Made by a program: the position numbers and the translations under genes
Notes under the pieces: model-generated
Databases searched by the model: none
What the model saw: the letters and a program-made list of their open reading frames with translations, nothing else
Told to the model about the DNA's origin: nothing
Shown here: positions 39,873 to 51,028 of the stretch, piece by piece
How the letters are laid out: the number at the start of each line of letters is the position of its first letter
How positions within the stretch are numbered: the stretch's first letter is position 1
Assembly (NCBI RefSeq): GCF_041022165.1
Contig: NZ_CP163302.1
Span: forward strand, 2,666,001 to 2,730,000
DNA length: 64,000 bases
Direction: 5' to 3'
Source of the DNA: Sinomonas sp. P10A9
GTDB lineage: Bacteria; Actinomycetota; Actinomycetes; Actinomycetales; Micrococcaceae

Positions 39873-41866
39873 CACGGCCTCTCGTCCGTCCGGCCGCCCG
39901 TCGCGGCGGGGCCCTCGCCGCGCGCGAGGTGAGGGTCGGCGGTAGGCGTCCCCGCGGCGTCGTGCGCGGCACCCGCCAGCCGCTGGGCGTGCGAAACCTG
40001 CGGCATTCCCAGCAGGACCCCGCGCGTCGCCTGCTCCTCGACGAGCACGACGTCGCCCCCGGCCGGCTCGAGCGCGACGGGCGATTCGGCGATCGTCCCC
40101 CCGCTCCGCAGCGGCAGGGTCAGGCGGAAGCACGAGCCCTCGCCGCGCTCGCCCCAGGCCTGCAGCCAGCCGTTGTGCAGTTTGACGTCCTCGATCGCGA
40201 TCGAGAGGCCAAGGCCGGACCCGCCGGTGGTGCGTGCGCGGGCCGGGTCGGCGCGCCAGAAGCGGTCGAACACGCGGGACGCCTCGGTCGGGGACATCCC
40301 GATCCCATGATCGCGCACGGACACCCCGACGGCGTCGGCGTTGGCCGCGACGAAGACCTCCACGGGGCGGCCCTCGCCGTGCTCGAGGGCATTGAGGAGG
40401 AGGTTCCGAAGCACCCGCTCGATCCGGCGGTCGTCCATGTCCACGATGATGCTCGGCGCGCGTGAGAAGAGCCGGACCTCGGACCCGGAGTCGGCCGCGA
40501 TCGGCGCAGCCGTCTCGATGACCGCGCGGATCACGGGGAGGATGTCCTGGGCCTCGGCGTCGAGGACGGCGGCGCCCGCGTCGAAGCGGGAGATCTCGAG
40601 CAGATCGTTCAGGAGGGCCTGGAAGCGCTCCACCTGGTTGTACAGTAGCTCGGCCGAGCGCTTCGTGACGGGGTTGAACTCGTCCCGGGCATCATGGAGG
40701 ACCTCCGCCGCCATGCGCACGGTGGTCAGCGGGGTGCGGAGCTCGTGGCTCACGTCGGAGACGAACCGCTGCTGCATGCGGGAGAGGTTAGCGAGCGCCG
40801 TGATCTGCTCCTGCAGGTTGGCCGCCATGTGGTTGAACGACGCACCGAGCCGCGCCACCTCGTCCTCCCCCTCGACGGCCATGCGCTCCTCGAGCTGTCC
40901 TGCCGCGAGCTTCTCCGACACCGCGGCGGCGTGGCTCACGGGCGAGACAACGCTGCGCGTGACGATCCACGTGATGGCGCCGATGAGCAGCAGGAGGAAG
41001 ATGCCGCCGAACCAGAGCACGTTCTGCATGTCGTCGAGAGTCGACTGGGCGGTCTCTATGTCGTAGATGAGGTACAGCTCGTAGACCGTGCCGCCGAAGC
41101 TGACCTTGTTGCCGACGGCGACCGCGGGGTGGATGCGGTTGTCCACCGTGAGCGGGATGGACTGCCAGTATTGCTCCTGCTGCGAATGCTGGACCGCGTC
41201 CCGGAGGGACTGCGGGATGTCGTTCTCGGTGCGCAGGTAGGACGCCCGCGAGTCGACCCAGCGGTTTCGTGGCTGGTCCTGGTTGGGCACGGCGAGGAAG
41301 ACGTACTGGCGCGGTGTGCCGGATTCCCGGGCCTCGAGCTGGTTGAGCGTGTCGTTGACGAGCTTGAGGACGCCCTGCTGGTCGGTGACCTGCGCGCCGT
41401 CGAACGTCTCCTGGACCTGCTGGACCGACTGCCGGGTCTGCACCTCGGCCTGGGCGAGCCGCTCCTGGAAGAGGTTGTTGGCTATCTGGTTGGAGAGGTA
41501 TGCCCCGACCGCGAGGAATGAGACGAACGTGAGCACGAGCGTGATGAGCACGGTGCGGAACTGGAGCGAGCGCCGCCACCGGCGGGCGAACCCGGTCCGC
41601 AGTCCGGCGACCATCGGCCAGACGCCCCTGAGCCCGCGCCATGCCGTGCGCACGGCCCTGTAGAGGAGGATGCGCGCACGCTTCGCGGCGATCCGCGCGT
41701 GTTCCCTGGCCTTCTCCCATCGCGGATCACGCACGACGGCGCTCCAGGCCGCCGCGACGCTGCCCGCCGGGGGCTCGTGGCCGGCTTCAGTCCCCTCAGG
41801 CACGGCAGAGGCGCCCCCCTCCGGGGGCGTCCCGGCGGGAGTGCGATGGTCCTGCTCCGTGTCCAT
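39872..41866 (-). CDS. mtrB: Sensor histidine kinase MtrB
   Basis: A 664-residue membrane kinase. It has a cytoplasmic N-terminal leader, TM1 at about 105-124 (VLITLVLTFVSFLAVGAYLS), a ~160-residue extracytoplasmic sensor, TM2 at about 284-305 (LWFGGIFLLLLIGAITWIV), a HAMP domain and the H-box 'FVSDVSHELRTPLTTVRMAA' with the phospho-His near 372. The HATPase has N-box VLRNLLLNALEHGEG and a GGSGLGLSIA loop. With MtrA it forms the essential actinobacterial system that couples cell division, wall homeostasis and osmotic response. Its start is 42 bases after the mtrA stop. Confidence 0.97.
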   Translation of the reverse strand: MDTEQDHRTPAGTPPEGGASAVPEGTEAGHEPPAGSVAAAWSAVVRDPRWEKAREHARIAAKRARILLYRAVRTAWRGLRGVWPMVAGLRTGFARRWRRSLQFRTVLITLVLTFVSFLAVGAYLSNQIANNLFQERLAQAEVQTRQSVQQVQETFDGAQVTDQQGVLKLVNDTLNQLEARESGTPRQYVFLAVPNQDQPRNRWVDSRASYLRTENDIPQSLRDAVQHSQQEQYWQSIPLTVDNRIHPAVAVGNKVSFGGTVYELYLIYDIETAQSTLDDMQNVLWFGGIFLLLLIGAITWIVTRSVVSPVSHAAAVSEKLAAGQLEERMAVEGEDEVARLGASFNHMAANLQEQITALANLSRMQQRFVSDVSHELRTPLTTVRMAAEVLHDARDEFNPVTKRSAELLYNQVERFQALLNDLLEISRFDAGAAVLDAEAQDILPVIRAVIETAAPIAADSGSEVRLFSRAPSIIVDMDDRRIERVLRNLLLNALEHGEGRPVEVFVAANADAVGVSVRDHGIGMSPTEASRVFDRFWRADPARARTTGGSGLGLSIAIEDVKLHNGWLQAWGERGEGSCFRLTLPLRSGGTIAESPVALEPAGGDVVLVEEQATRGVLLGMPQVSHAQRLAGAAHDAAGTPTADPHLARGEGPAATGGRTDERP

Positions 41867-41908
41867 GCCTCTGGGGTCCGTGGATGGGCTGCCTGGCGCC
41901 GCGCGCGG

Positions 41909-42583
41909 CTAGGCGCCGGCCTTGTACCCGACGCCGCGCACGGTCAGGACGATCTCGGGTGCCTCGGGATCGCGCTCGATCTTGGAGCGCAGGCGCTGCA
42001 CATGGACATTCACGAGGCGCGTGTCCGCGGCGTGCCGGTAGCCCCACACCTGCTCGAGGAGGAGCTCGCGCGTGAACACCTGCCACGGCTTGCGGGCGAG
42101 GGCCACGAGCAGGTCGAACTCGAGGGGCGTGAGGGAAACGTGCTCGTCCGAGCGCTTGACCGTGTGGCCGGCAACGTCGATGGTGACCTCCCCGACCCGC
42201 AGGGTCTCGGGCGCCTTGGTCTCGCCCGGGCGCAGGCGCGCCCGGACCCGCGCGACGAGCTCGGCCGGCTTGAAGGGCTTCGGCACGTAGTCGTCGGCAC
42301 CCGACTCGAGCCCGCGGACCACATCAGAAGTGTCCGACTTGGCGGTGAGCATGACGATCGGGACGTCGGACTCCGAACGGATCTGCCGGCACACCTCGAT
42401 CCCGTCGAGTCCGGGGAGCATGAGGTCCAGCAGGACCAGATCCGGCTTCTGCGCACGGAACACGTCGGGCGCCTGGGCGCCGTCCGCGCAGAAGACCGGG
42501 TCGAAACCGTCGTTGCGCAGGACGATGCCGATCATCTCGGCCAGTGCCTCATCGTCGTCGACGACCAGAATGCGTGCCTTCAT
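41909..42583 (-). CDS. mtrA: Response regulator MtrA
   Basis: An OmpR-type regulator of 224 residues. The receiver domain begins MKARILVVDDDEALAEMIG, with phospho-acceptor Asp53 in LVLLDLMLPG and the conserved Lys in DDYVPKPF. The winged-helix domain carries 'SLTPLEFDLLVALARKPWQV' and 'YRHAADTRLVNVHVQRLRSK', very close to mycobacterial MtrA. ATG at 42583 is chosen since receiver homology starts there and the frame upstream is not conserved. It is the first gene of mtrA-mtrB-lpqB. Confidence 0.97.
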   Translation of the reverse strand: MKARILVVDDDEALAEMIGIVLRNDGFDPVFCADGAQAPDVFRAQKPDLVLLDLMLPGLDGIEVCRQIRSESDVPIVMLTAKSDTSDVVRGLESGADDYVPKPFKPAELVARVRARLRPGETKAPETLRVGEVTIDVAGHTVKRSDEHVSLTPLEFDLLVALARKPWQVFTRELLLEQVWGYRHAADTRLVNVHVQRLRSKIERDPEAPEIVLTVRGVGYKAGA

Positions 42584-42732
42584 ACCTTCCACTCTCCCCC
42601 AAGTACCGGTCAACCGCGTGCATCCGGCGTCTACTGCGCGCCGGGCGCGCGTCTGATCCATTCTAGTCGTCGGGTGGACGACGCCGGGGCAGCATCCAGC
42701 CGCGTCCCAGCCTCCCGGGCTATCATCCGGGC

Positions 42733-43620
42733 GTGCCGCCCCTCTCGACCGTCTTCGCCTCTGCCACCATCGATCCCGCCGCGCTCGCGCTCGGTCTGGC
42801 CGCCGCGGTGCTGTACGGGGTCGGGCTCATGCGGGCCCGCCGGGCAGGGGTCCGCTGGCCCCTGTGGCGGGTGCTGTGCTTCTACGTCCTCGGCCTCGTG
42901 CCGTACCTCGTGCTCGCGTGCGGCTTCGCCGGGGCCTACGGCTCGTCGCTGCGGTGGGCGTTCACGCTCAAGGTCTCGCTCATGTTCTTTGTGATTCCGC
43001 TCCTCGCGGGACTGGGCCGGCCGCTCGGGCTCGCGCAGGCCGCGCTGGCGGACTCCGGCCGGGCGCGCCTGAACCGGATCATGGCCAGCCGGCCGGTGAA
43101 GATCCTCGGGAACTCCTACGTGGCACCGATCGTCGGGCTCATCCTGTTCGGAACCTTCCTCACGCCGCTCTTCCAGGCCTACCGCGCCGATCCGTTTGCG
43201 AGCGGGGCGCTGAGCATCATGGCGCCGATCATCGGGCTCATCCTCGCCCTCCCGCTCACCGAGGCCGACTCGTTCGAGCGATCGAGCGCCTTCATCGTGC
43301 TCGAGTTCGTCTACGTGTTCATCGAGCTGCTCGCGGATGCGATTCCGGGCATCTTCCTCCGGCTCAGCCCCACGGTGCTCGACGGCGCCACCTCCTGGGC
43401 GGCAGGCGCTCCGTCGTGGTTCCCCTCGCCGCTGCGCGACCAGCAGCTCGCCGGCGACCTCCTCTGGTTCATCGCCGAGGCGGTGGACATCCCGGTGATC
43501 ATCCTCATGTTCGTGCGGTTCTCCCACAGCGACCGGCGCGAGGCACGCTCGTTCGACGAGCTCAGCGACGAGGAGATGGATGCGCTCGCCGAGGAGCACC
43601 TGCGGCGGCGTCAGGGCTGA
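42733..43620 (+). CDS. CtaG-type cytochrome c oxidase assembly membrane protein
   Basis: 295 residues with about seven hydrophobic segments, including 'LALGLAAAVLYGVGLMRARR', 'VLCFYVLGLVPYLVLACGF', 'WAFTLKVSLMFFVIPLLAGL' and 'SYVAPIVGLILFGTFLTPLF'. This is the pattern of the CtaG/caa3-oxidase assembly family (copper delivery to the oxidase). Acidic residues and a His-containing C-terminal loop (FVRFSHSDRREARSFDELSD) are present. It is divergent from mtrA with a 149-bp spacer and convergent with the MetE-like gene. The copper role is inferred from the family. Confidence 0.8.
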   Translation: MPPLSTVFASATIDPAALALGLAAAVLYGVGLMRARRAGVRWPLWRVLCFYVLGLVPYLVLACGFAGAYGSSLRWAFTLKVSLMFFVIPLLAGLGRPLGLAQAALADSGRARLNRIMASRPVKILGNSYVAPIVGLILFGTFLTPLFQAYRADPFASGALSIMAPIIGLILALPLTEADSFERSSAFIVLEFVYVFIELLADAIPGIFLRLSPTVLDGATSWAAGAPSWFPSPLRDQQLAGDLLWFIAEAVDIPVIILMFVRFSHSDRREARSFDELSDEEMDALAEEHLRRRQG

Positions 43621-43653
43621 GTTGCCTGCCGCGCCCTGCCGGGGCTCCGGGTC

Positions 43654-44670
43654 TCAGCCGTGAGCTATCTGGTTGACTGCGTCCGCAAGCTTGACGGTCC
43701 GCGTGAGCCGCGCCGTCGCCTCAGCTGGAGTGAACGCAGCGAGGCTTCCCTCGGGGGTGAGCCGGACGGCGTCGAGCGCGTCGAAGGGCAGGCCGAGCTG
43801 CCGCCACGGCCGGACCACGCGCTCGGCGAGGTCCCGCGTGGCGGGAGGCGCACCGCCGTCGTGCGGAAGCGCGCCCAGCCACAGCCGCGAACCCGCCTCG
43901 ATCGCCCCGGCGAGTTCCTCCCACTGAGGCACGGTCAGGTCCGCGAGGGGCAGCGAGACACCATCCGCGCCGGCGGCGAGGACACCGCCGATCGGCGCCT
44001 CCCAGCCCGGCAGATTCACGACGACGGCCTCTGCGTCCGCGCCGTGGAGCGCCGCGACGACGCCTTCCCACGCAGCACGGGCCTCCTCGGCTGGTACCGA
44101 CCGGAGCGTGCGGTAGCCGCTCGCCGTGGGCACGAGTCCCGCGAGCACGCGTGCGGCGTCCGGCTCGTCGAGCTGGACCGTGAGGCGCGTCCCCGGGACC
44201 GCTCGGGCCACGCGGTCGAGGAACGGCACGACGCCGGCCGCGAGGGACTGCGCAAGGTCTCGCCGCGCGCCGTGGTCGGCGAGGATCCGCTCGCCCGAGG
44301 GCAGATAGGTGCCCGCCATGAGGCTCAGCGGCCCGAGGATGCGCACGTGGAGTTCCTCCGCACTGCGTTCCTCGGCGCCCACGAGATCGGCCAGGACATT
44401 GAGGTCGGTCGAGAGCGCCGACTCCGCGCGCCGGGCGTCCCTGCCAGGGTGCGGAACGAGGCGCCAGCCGTGCGGCTGGACGTCCGCGTGCAGGTCCGTC
44501 AGGAGCGATGCCGTGCGGCCGACCGGGTCGGACCCCACGCCGCGGGCGGGAAGCTCGGCGAGGAACGGAAGATGCGGGGTGCCGAGTTCGCCGCGGATTG
44601 CCCTGGCCGCCTCGATCGGATCGGTGCCCGGCCAGTCCCCGAGCGCGGTCGCGGTGACCTGGCCCGTCAC
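43654..44670 (-). CDS. MetE-like (cobalamin-independent methionine synthase fold) protein
   Basis: A 338-residue protein with the UROD/MetE-like TIM-barrel fold seen in short actinobacterial proteins such as Rv3015c. Visible blocks are 'ATALGDWPGTDPIEAARAIR', 'LHVRILGPLSLMAGTYLPSG', 'RLTVQLDEPDAARVLAGLVP' and 'VVNLPGWEAPIGGVLAAGAD'. It is far shorter than full MetE and the zinc-binding His/Cys set of the catalytic domain is not evident, so a different methyl-transfer or decarboxylase-like activity, or none, is possible. GTG at 44670 overlaps the chorismate mutase stop by 4 bases. Confidence 0.75.
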   Translation of the reverse strand: MTGQVTATALGDWPGTDPIEAARAIRGELGTPHLPFLAELPARGVGSDPVGRTASLLTDLHADVQPHGWRLVPHPGRDARRAESALSTDLNVLADLVGAEERSAEELHVRILGPLSLMAGTYLPSGERILADHGARRDLAQSLAAGVVPFLDRVARAVPGTRLTVQLDEPDAARVLAGLVPTASGYRTLRSVPAEEARAAWEGVVAALHGADAEAVVVNLPGWEAPIGGVLAAGADGVSLPLADLTVPQWEELAGAIEAGSRLWLGALPHDGGAPPATRDLAERVVRPWRQLGLPFDALDAVRLTPEGSLAAFTPAEATARLTRTVKLADAVNQIAHG

Positions 44671-45116
44671 GCGCGCGGATCCGGCTGGCGCTCGCTCGGC
44701 TCCAGGGGCTGGCCCTCGTTCACGCCCTGGCCGTGGTCCTCGGCGATCGCCTGATGGTGGCGGATAACCTCGCTGATGATGAAGTTGAGGAACTTCTCCG
44801 CGAAGGCCGGGTCCAGCTGGGCCTCTTCGGCCAGACGGCGCAGGCGGGCGATCTGGGCGGCCTCGCGATCCGGATCTGCAGGCGGGAGCTGGTGCTTCGC
44901 CTTCAGGAAGCCCACGCGCTGGGTCACCTTGAAACGTTCCGCCAAGAGGTACACGAGCGTCGCATCGAAGTTGTCGATGCTCGAGCGGATCGAGAGCAGC
45001 TCCGCCATCACGGCAGGGTCCACGTGGCCCGTGAGCGAGCTCGCGGTCGGATCGTAGGACGCGGAGGAAGGATGCTCGGTCGTCTCGGCTTCGGTGTCGT
45101 GGCGCTGCTCGGTCAT
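44667..45116 (-). CDS. Chorismate mutase, AroQ type
   Basis: 149 residues, of which about 35-125 form the all-helical chorismate mutase domain: 'LLSIRSSIDNFDATLVYLLA', 'RFKVTQRVGFLKAKHQLPPA' and 'DREAAQIARLRRLAEEAQLD'. It converts chorismate to prephenate for Phe/Tyr synthesis. Both ends carry polar, acidic extensions. It is followed immediately by the MetE-like gene with a 4-base overlap. Actinobacterial enzymes of this class often need a DAHP synthase partner for activity; none is in the window. Confidence 0.9.
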   Translation of the reverse strand: MTEQRHDTEAETTEHPSSASYDPTASSLTGHVDPAVMAELLSIRSSIDNFDATLVYLLAERFKVTQRVGFLKAKHQLPPADPDREAAQIARLRRLAEEAQLDPAFAEKFLNFIISEVIRHHQAIAEDHGQGVNEGQPLEPSERQPDPRA

Positions 45117-45183
45117 GGTGATCAGTCTATGGGCCGGGGATCACGGAGCCCGACCGGGGCCCGACGCGTGACCTCACAGCGCA

Positions 45184-45240
45184 GGAACGTGACCCCGCAA
45201 CGCCTTGGGCGATGCGGGGTCATGTCCCAGCGATGCGGGG

Positions 45241-45244
<4 letters not shown>
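45184..45244. repeat. GTGACCCCGC repeat cluster A (hairpin)
   Basis: Arm 45184-45201 (core gtgaccccgca) pairs with 45211-45228 (core tgcggggtcat) at 15 of 18 positions, and a third half-copy lies at 45231-45244. The last copy supplies the TGA stop of the peptide transporter ATPase. It probably acts as a terminator between the ATPase gene end and the chorismate mutase start. Related copies are at 54784-54854 and 57372-57439. Confidence 0.75.
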
Positions 45245-46946
<1,702 letters not shown>

Positions 46947-46950
<4 letters not shown>

Positions 46951-47960
46951 GCTGCATCTCCTTCCGGGCTGGCCGGTGCTGTCGCGGCACCCTTGGGCGC
47001 GCTCTTCTTGCCACGGGTGCGGATCCGCGCGTCGGCGAGGTCATTCATGCTCTCGCCAACCAAGGTCAAGCCCAGCACCGTGAGGACGATCGCGAGGCCC
47101 GGGAAGACTCCGGTCCACCAGATGCCCGCGGTCGCGTCACTCAGCGCCTTGTTGAGGTCGAAGCCCCACTCGGCGGCGCTCGTGGGTTCGATGCCGAAGC
47201 CGAGGAAGCCGAGACCGGCGAGCGTCAGGATCGCCTCCGAGGCGTTGAGCGTGAAGATGAGCGGGATGCTGCGGGTGGCATTGCGGAAGATGTGGCGTCC
47301 CATGACGCGCCACGTCGATGCGCCGATGACCTTCGCTGACTCGACGAACGGCTCGGCCTTGAGGCGGATCGCCTCGGCGCGCACCACGCGGAAGTACTGC
47401 GGGATGAAGACCACCGTGATGGAGATGGCCGCCGCCAGGATTCCTCCCCACAGGTTCGACTGGCCGTGGCTGATGACGATCGACATGACGATCGCCACGA
47501 GCAGAGACGGGAACGCGTAGACGGCATCCGCGATGACCACGAGGATCCGGTCGAGCCAGCCTCCGAGGTAACCGGAGACGAGTCCGAGGGCCACGCCGAT
47601 GAAGATCGAGAGGATCACGGCCACGAAGATCACAAGGATCGCGGTCTGGGCTCCCCAGACGACCCGGGAGAACACGTCGAAGCCGCCGACGGTCGTACCC
47701 CAGAGGTGCTTCGCCCCCGGGGGATCCTGGGTCGGGAAATTCCCGTCAGCGTCCCCGATCTGCGAGAAGCCGAAGGGGGCAATCAGGGGGGCGAAGATCG
47801 CGAGAAGGACGAAGATCCCGGTCAGGACGAGGCCCGCCACGAGCATGGCACGCTGGACGCCGACGCTCGTGCGGACTTGCGCAACGATCGGGAGCCGGGT
47901 CCAGAGCGGATCCCTGCGCTCGATCTGTGGAAGCGGCTGGGCGCTGGACGGAGTGGACAT
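46947..47960 (-). CDS. Di/oligopeptide ABC transporter permease, DppC-like
   Basis: 337 residues with an N-terminal OppC_N segment and six membrane helices. The permease EAA-type loop is visible in 'PFVESAKVIGASTWRVMGRH' and 'ATRSIPLIFTLNASEAILTL'. ATG at 47960 overlaps the upstream permease stop by one base (TGATG); the longer upstream frame is an artefact. The C-terminus is a basic Ala/Lys tail. It pairs with the DppB-like permease. Confidence 0.93.
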
Positions 47961-49048
47961 CAGTACCTCACCCTCGGATCGATCAGCGCGGCGACGACGT
48001 CCACAATGAAGTTCGTCAGGGCGACAATGACGGCCAAGAGCACCACGATCCCCTGCACCGCCACGAAGTCGCGCGCAGTGAGGTACTGCGCCAGCTGGAA
48101 GCCGAGGCCCTTCCACTCGAAGGTGGTTTCCGTGAGCACGGCACCGCCCAGAAGGAGGGCAATCTGCAGGCCCATGACCGTGATGATGGGGATGAGTGCC
48201 GGCTTGTACGCATGCTTCCTCACGAGCCGGAACTCGCTCACGCCGCGCGAGCGCCCCGCCTCGATGTAGTCCTTGCCGAGCGTGCCGATGAGGTTGGTCC
48301 GCACGAGCCTCAGGAAGACGCCGGCGGTGAGGAGGCCGAGGGCGAGCGCGGGGAGGATCGCATGCGACTCGACATCCCAGAAAGCGGCCATGTCACCGCT
48401 GCGGAGTGCGTCGAGCCAGTAGATGCCCGTCGGTGCGGACAGCTGCGTGAGGGCAAGCTCAGTCGCCGTCGTTGCGCGCCCGGCCACGGGGGTCCACTCG
48501 AGCCATACCGCGAAGATGAGCTTGAGCAGAAGGCCGGCGAAGAATACCGGCGTGGCGTAGGAGAGGATCGCGAACACCCGCAGACCGGCGTCGGCCCCCT
48601 TGTCCCGGCGGTGGGCCGCGATCATCCCGAGGGGGATCCCGATGACGAGCGCGACCACGACGGCGTTGACGGCAAGTTCGAGCGTCGCGGTGCCGAAGGT
48701 CGCGAGCATCTCGGTCACAGCCCGGTTGTCCGAGATGGTCCGGCCGAAATTGCCGGTGAAGATCTGGCCGAGGTATTCGACGTACTGGATGAGGATCGGC
48801 CGGTCGTAACCGGCCTGATGGATCCGCTCCTGGAGCTGGTCGGCCGGGAGGCGACCACCCAGGGCGGCCGTGATCGGGTCACCGGTGATCCTCATGAGGA
48901 AGAAGACCATCGTCACGAGGATGAGGATCGTAGGGATGATGAGCAGGAATCGGATGATCAGGTAGGTCAGGAGCCCGCCGCCGTTGGATTTCGCGGCAGG
49001 CGCGGGAACGCCCGCAGCTTCGGGGGGCGCCTCTGTCAGTGCAGTCAT
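47960..49048 (-). CDS. Di/oligopeptide ABC transporter permease, DppB-like
   Basis: 362 residues with six helices. The N-terminal 'LLTYLIIRFLLIIPTILILV' is typical of DppB/OppB, as are 'GRSRGVSEFRLVRKHAYKPA' in the EAA loop and the C-terminal 'VVDVVAALIDPRVRY'-type ending. ATG at 49048 is chosen because AAGGA lies 8 bases upstream; ATG/GTG codons up to 49066 are alternatives. It sits between the binding protein and DppC genes in one operon. Confidence 0.93.
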   Translation of the reverse strand: MTALTEAPPEAAGVPAPAAKSNGGGLLTYLIIRFLLIIPTILILVTMVFFLMRITGDPITAALGGRLPADQLQERIHQAGYDRPILIQYVEYLGQIFTGNFGRTISDNRAVTEMLATFGTATLELAVNAVVVALVIGIPLGMIAAHRRDKGADAGLRVFAILSYATPVFFAGLLLKLIFAVWLEWTPVAGRATTATELALTQLSAPTGIYWLDALRSGDMAAFWDVESHAILPALALGLLTAGVFLRLVRTNLIGTLGKDYIEAGRSRGVSEFRLVRKHAYKPALIPIITVMGLQIALLLGGAVLTETTFEWKGLGFQLAQYLTARDFVAVQGIVVLLAVIVALTNFIVDVVAALIDPRVRY

Positions 49049-49127
49049 GATGGTGTTCCTTCGCACCGCAGCGGCGGGATGCGATCCGCATCCCGCCGCT
49101 GTTCGGTCTAGCTGTTGTCCGTGTCGG

Positions 49128-50762
49128 CTACTTGCTCAGAACGCCGAGGCGGAACTTGAACGACGGGTCAAGGGTCGAGTCGACGCCCTTGACCGATGCG
49201 CCGGCCACGGCGACCTGCGACCCCTGGAGCAGTGGCAGGGTCGAAAGATCCTTGGCCACGGCGTCCTGGACATCGCCGATCTGCTTCTCGCGGGCAGACT
49301 TGTCCGGGTTCGTCGCTTCCTTGGTGATCAGGTCCTGGACCGTCGGGTTGTCGTAATGGTTCTTGAGGAAGCTGTTCTTCGTGAAGAACGGCGTCAGGTA
49401 GTTGTCCGGATCGGAGAAGTCCGGGAACCATCCGAGCTGGTACATCGGGTAGGCGTCCTTGGCCCGGTCCTTGGAGTAGGTGACCCACTCGGTCGACTGC
49501 AGGTTGACTTTGAAGAGGCCGCCGTTTTCGAGCTGCTGCTTGACGAGGGCGTACTCATCGCCGGAGGACTTCCCGTAGTGGTCGGGGTTGTACTGGAGGT
49601 TGAGCGTCAACGGACCAGTGACCCCGGCAGCGGAAAGTGCCTGCTTGGCCTTGTCGAGGCTCGGCTTGCCCGAACCGTCGCCGTACATCGACTTGAGCGG
49701 CGTCGTGGCGCCGGGGAAACCGTCTGGGACGTACGAGTAGAGCGGCGTGTACGTGCCCTTGTAGACCTGAGTCGCAATGGCCTCGCGGTCCACGAGGTCC
49801 GCCATGGCCTGGCGCACGGCGAGGGCCTTCTTGGCATCGGCCTCAGGCGTCTTGGCGCCGAACGGCATCGTGTCGAAGTTGAAGACGATGTAGCGGATCT
49901 CGCCGCCCGGGCCCTTGTAGACCTTGACCTTGGAATCCTTCGACAGGCTGTCGACATCGGTCGCCGGCAGCGAGCGCCAGGCAACGTCGATGTTGCTCTG
50001 CTGCACATCGAGCTTGAGGTTGTTCGAGTCGGAGTAGTACTTGAGGTTGACGGTATCGGTCTTGGGGGCTCCGAGCAGGCCCTTGTAGTCCGGGTTCGCC
50101 TTGAAGGAGACGAGCTGGTTCTTCTGGTACGAGGAGATCGTGAACGGGCCGGCGAAGGCCTTCTTCGCGATGATGTCCTCGTCGTTCATGACCTTGTCCG
50201 CCGGGAACACGTTGTGGTCCACGATCGGTCCAACGGGGCCGGTCAGTACCTGCGGGAAGGTCTGGTCATTGCCCTGCTTGAGGTGGAACACAACCGTGGT
50301 TGCGTCCTTCGCCTCGGTGCTGTCGAGGTTGTCGAGGAGGGACGCCGGACCGTTGGGGTCGTTGATCTTGACCTGGCGGTCGAAGGAGAACTTCACATCG
50401 GCGGAATCAAGCGAGTCGCCGTTGGCCCACTTGAGTCCGCTCTTGAGCTTGACCGTGTACTCGGTCGGCGACGTGAAGGAGGCCGACTCGGCGATGTCCG
50501 GCTGCGGTTCCGCGCTGCCCGGCTTTGAGTTGAGGAGGAACGGGTAGATCTGGTTCATGACCATGAACGATCCGTTGTCGTAGGACCCCGCCGGGTCGAG
50601 GAACGTGACCTTGTCGGTGGTACCGACGGTCACGGGGCCCCCTCCGCCAGCCGAGCCGCTGGAGGATGATCCCCCGGACGGTCCGGTGCACGCCGTCAGA
50701 GCGAGCATGGAGACGCCGGCGAGCGCGATAGCGCTCCGCACGGCAGTTCTGGTCTTAGACAT
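49128..50762 (-). CDS. Peptide-binding lipoprotein (SBP_bac_5), DppA-like
   Basis: 544 residues. Signal peptide MSKTRTAVRSAIALAGVSML with lipobox TAC (Cys25) is followed by a Ser/Gly linker and the family 5 solute-binding domain: 'TVKLKSGLKWANGDSLDSAD', 'VKFSFDRQVKINDPNGPA', 'AVRQAMADLVDREAIATQV' and 'YQLGWFPDFSDPDNYLTPFF'. It captures di- or oligopeptides (or nickel/glycan ligands in some members) outside the cell. ATG at 50762 has a GAAAAGG ribosome binding site. It is first in the operon and 80 bases from dppB. Confidence 0.93.
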   Translation of the reverse strand: MSKTRTAVRSAIALAGVSMLALTACTGPSGGSSSSGSAGGGGPVTVGTTDKVTFLDPAGSYDNGSFMVMNQIYPFLLNSKPGSAEPQPDIAESASFTSPTEYTVKLKSGLKWANGDSLDSADVKFSFDRQVKINDPNGPASLLDNLDSTEAKDATTVVFHLKQGNDQTFPQVLTGPVGPIVDHNVFPADKVMNDEDIIAKKAFAGPFTISSYQKNQLVSFKANPDYKGLLGAPKTDTVNLKYYSDSNNLKLDVQQSNIDVAWRSLPATDVDSLSKDSKVKVYKGPGGEIRYIVFNFDTMPFGAKTPEADAKKALAVRQAMADLVDREAIATQVYKGTYTPLYSYVPDGFPGATTPLKSMYGDGSGKPSLDKAKQALSAAGVTGPLTLNLQYNPDHYGKSSGDEYALVKQQLENGGLFKVNLQSTEWVTYSKDRAKDAYPMYQLGWFPDFSDPDNYLTPFFTKNSFLKNHYDNPTVQDLITKEATNPDKSAREKQIGDVQDAVAKDLSTLPLLQGSQVAVAGASVKGVDSTLDPSFKFRLGVLSK

Positions 50763-51028
50763 CAATGGCCTTTTCTTGTCGAATCGTGGCCGTGCCCGCG
50801 CGCGTTCGGCGCACCGAACGTGACTCAGGGCACAGACTGATGTCTCGATTCAATCACCCTTGACTCGAAATGAAGGACATCCTTGATGTATCGAGACCGA
50901 ACGGTGACCTTTGCCCCCTCCATCCGCCACGGGGTGAGAAGCAGCGGTACCGAAGGCGCGGACGACGGCGGCACTCGCCGCGCGCCGTCGTCCGCACCGC
51001 CGCGAGGTGTGCTCCGCGCGGCGACTGC
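50763..51028. other. intergenic region upstream of the peptide transporter operon
   Basis: A 266-bp spacer between the leftward dppA-like start and the leftward metallophosphoesterase stop. It holds the dpp promoter (not resolved) and a strong hairpin at 50958-50995. No ORF is supported. Confidence 0.5.
50958..50995. terminator. terminator hairpin downstream of the metallophosphoesterase
   Basis: The arms gcggacgacggcg (50958-50970) and cgccgtcgtccgc (50983-50995) are perfect complements around a 12-base loop, 33 bases after the stop of the leftward gene. Confidence 0.82.
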
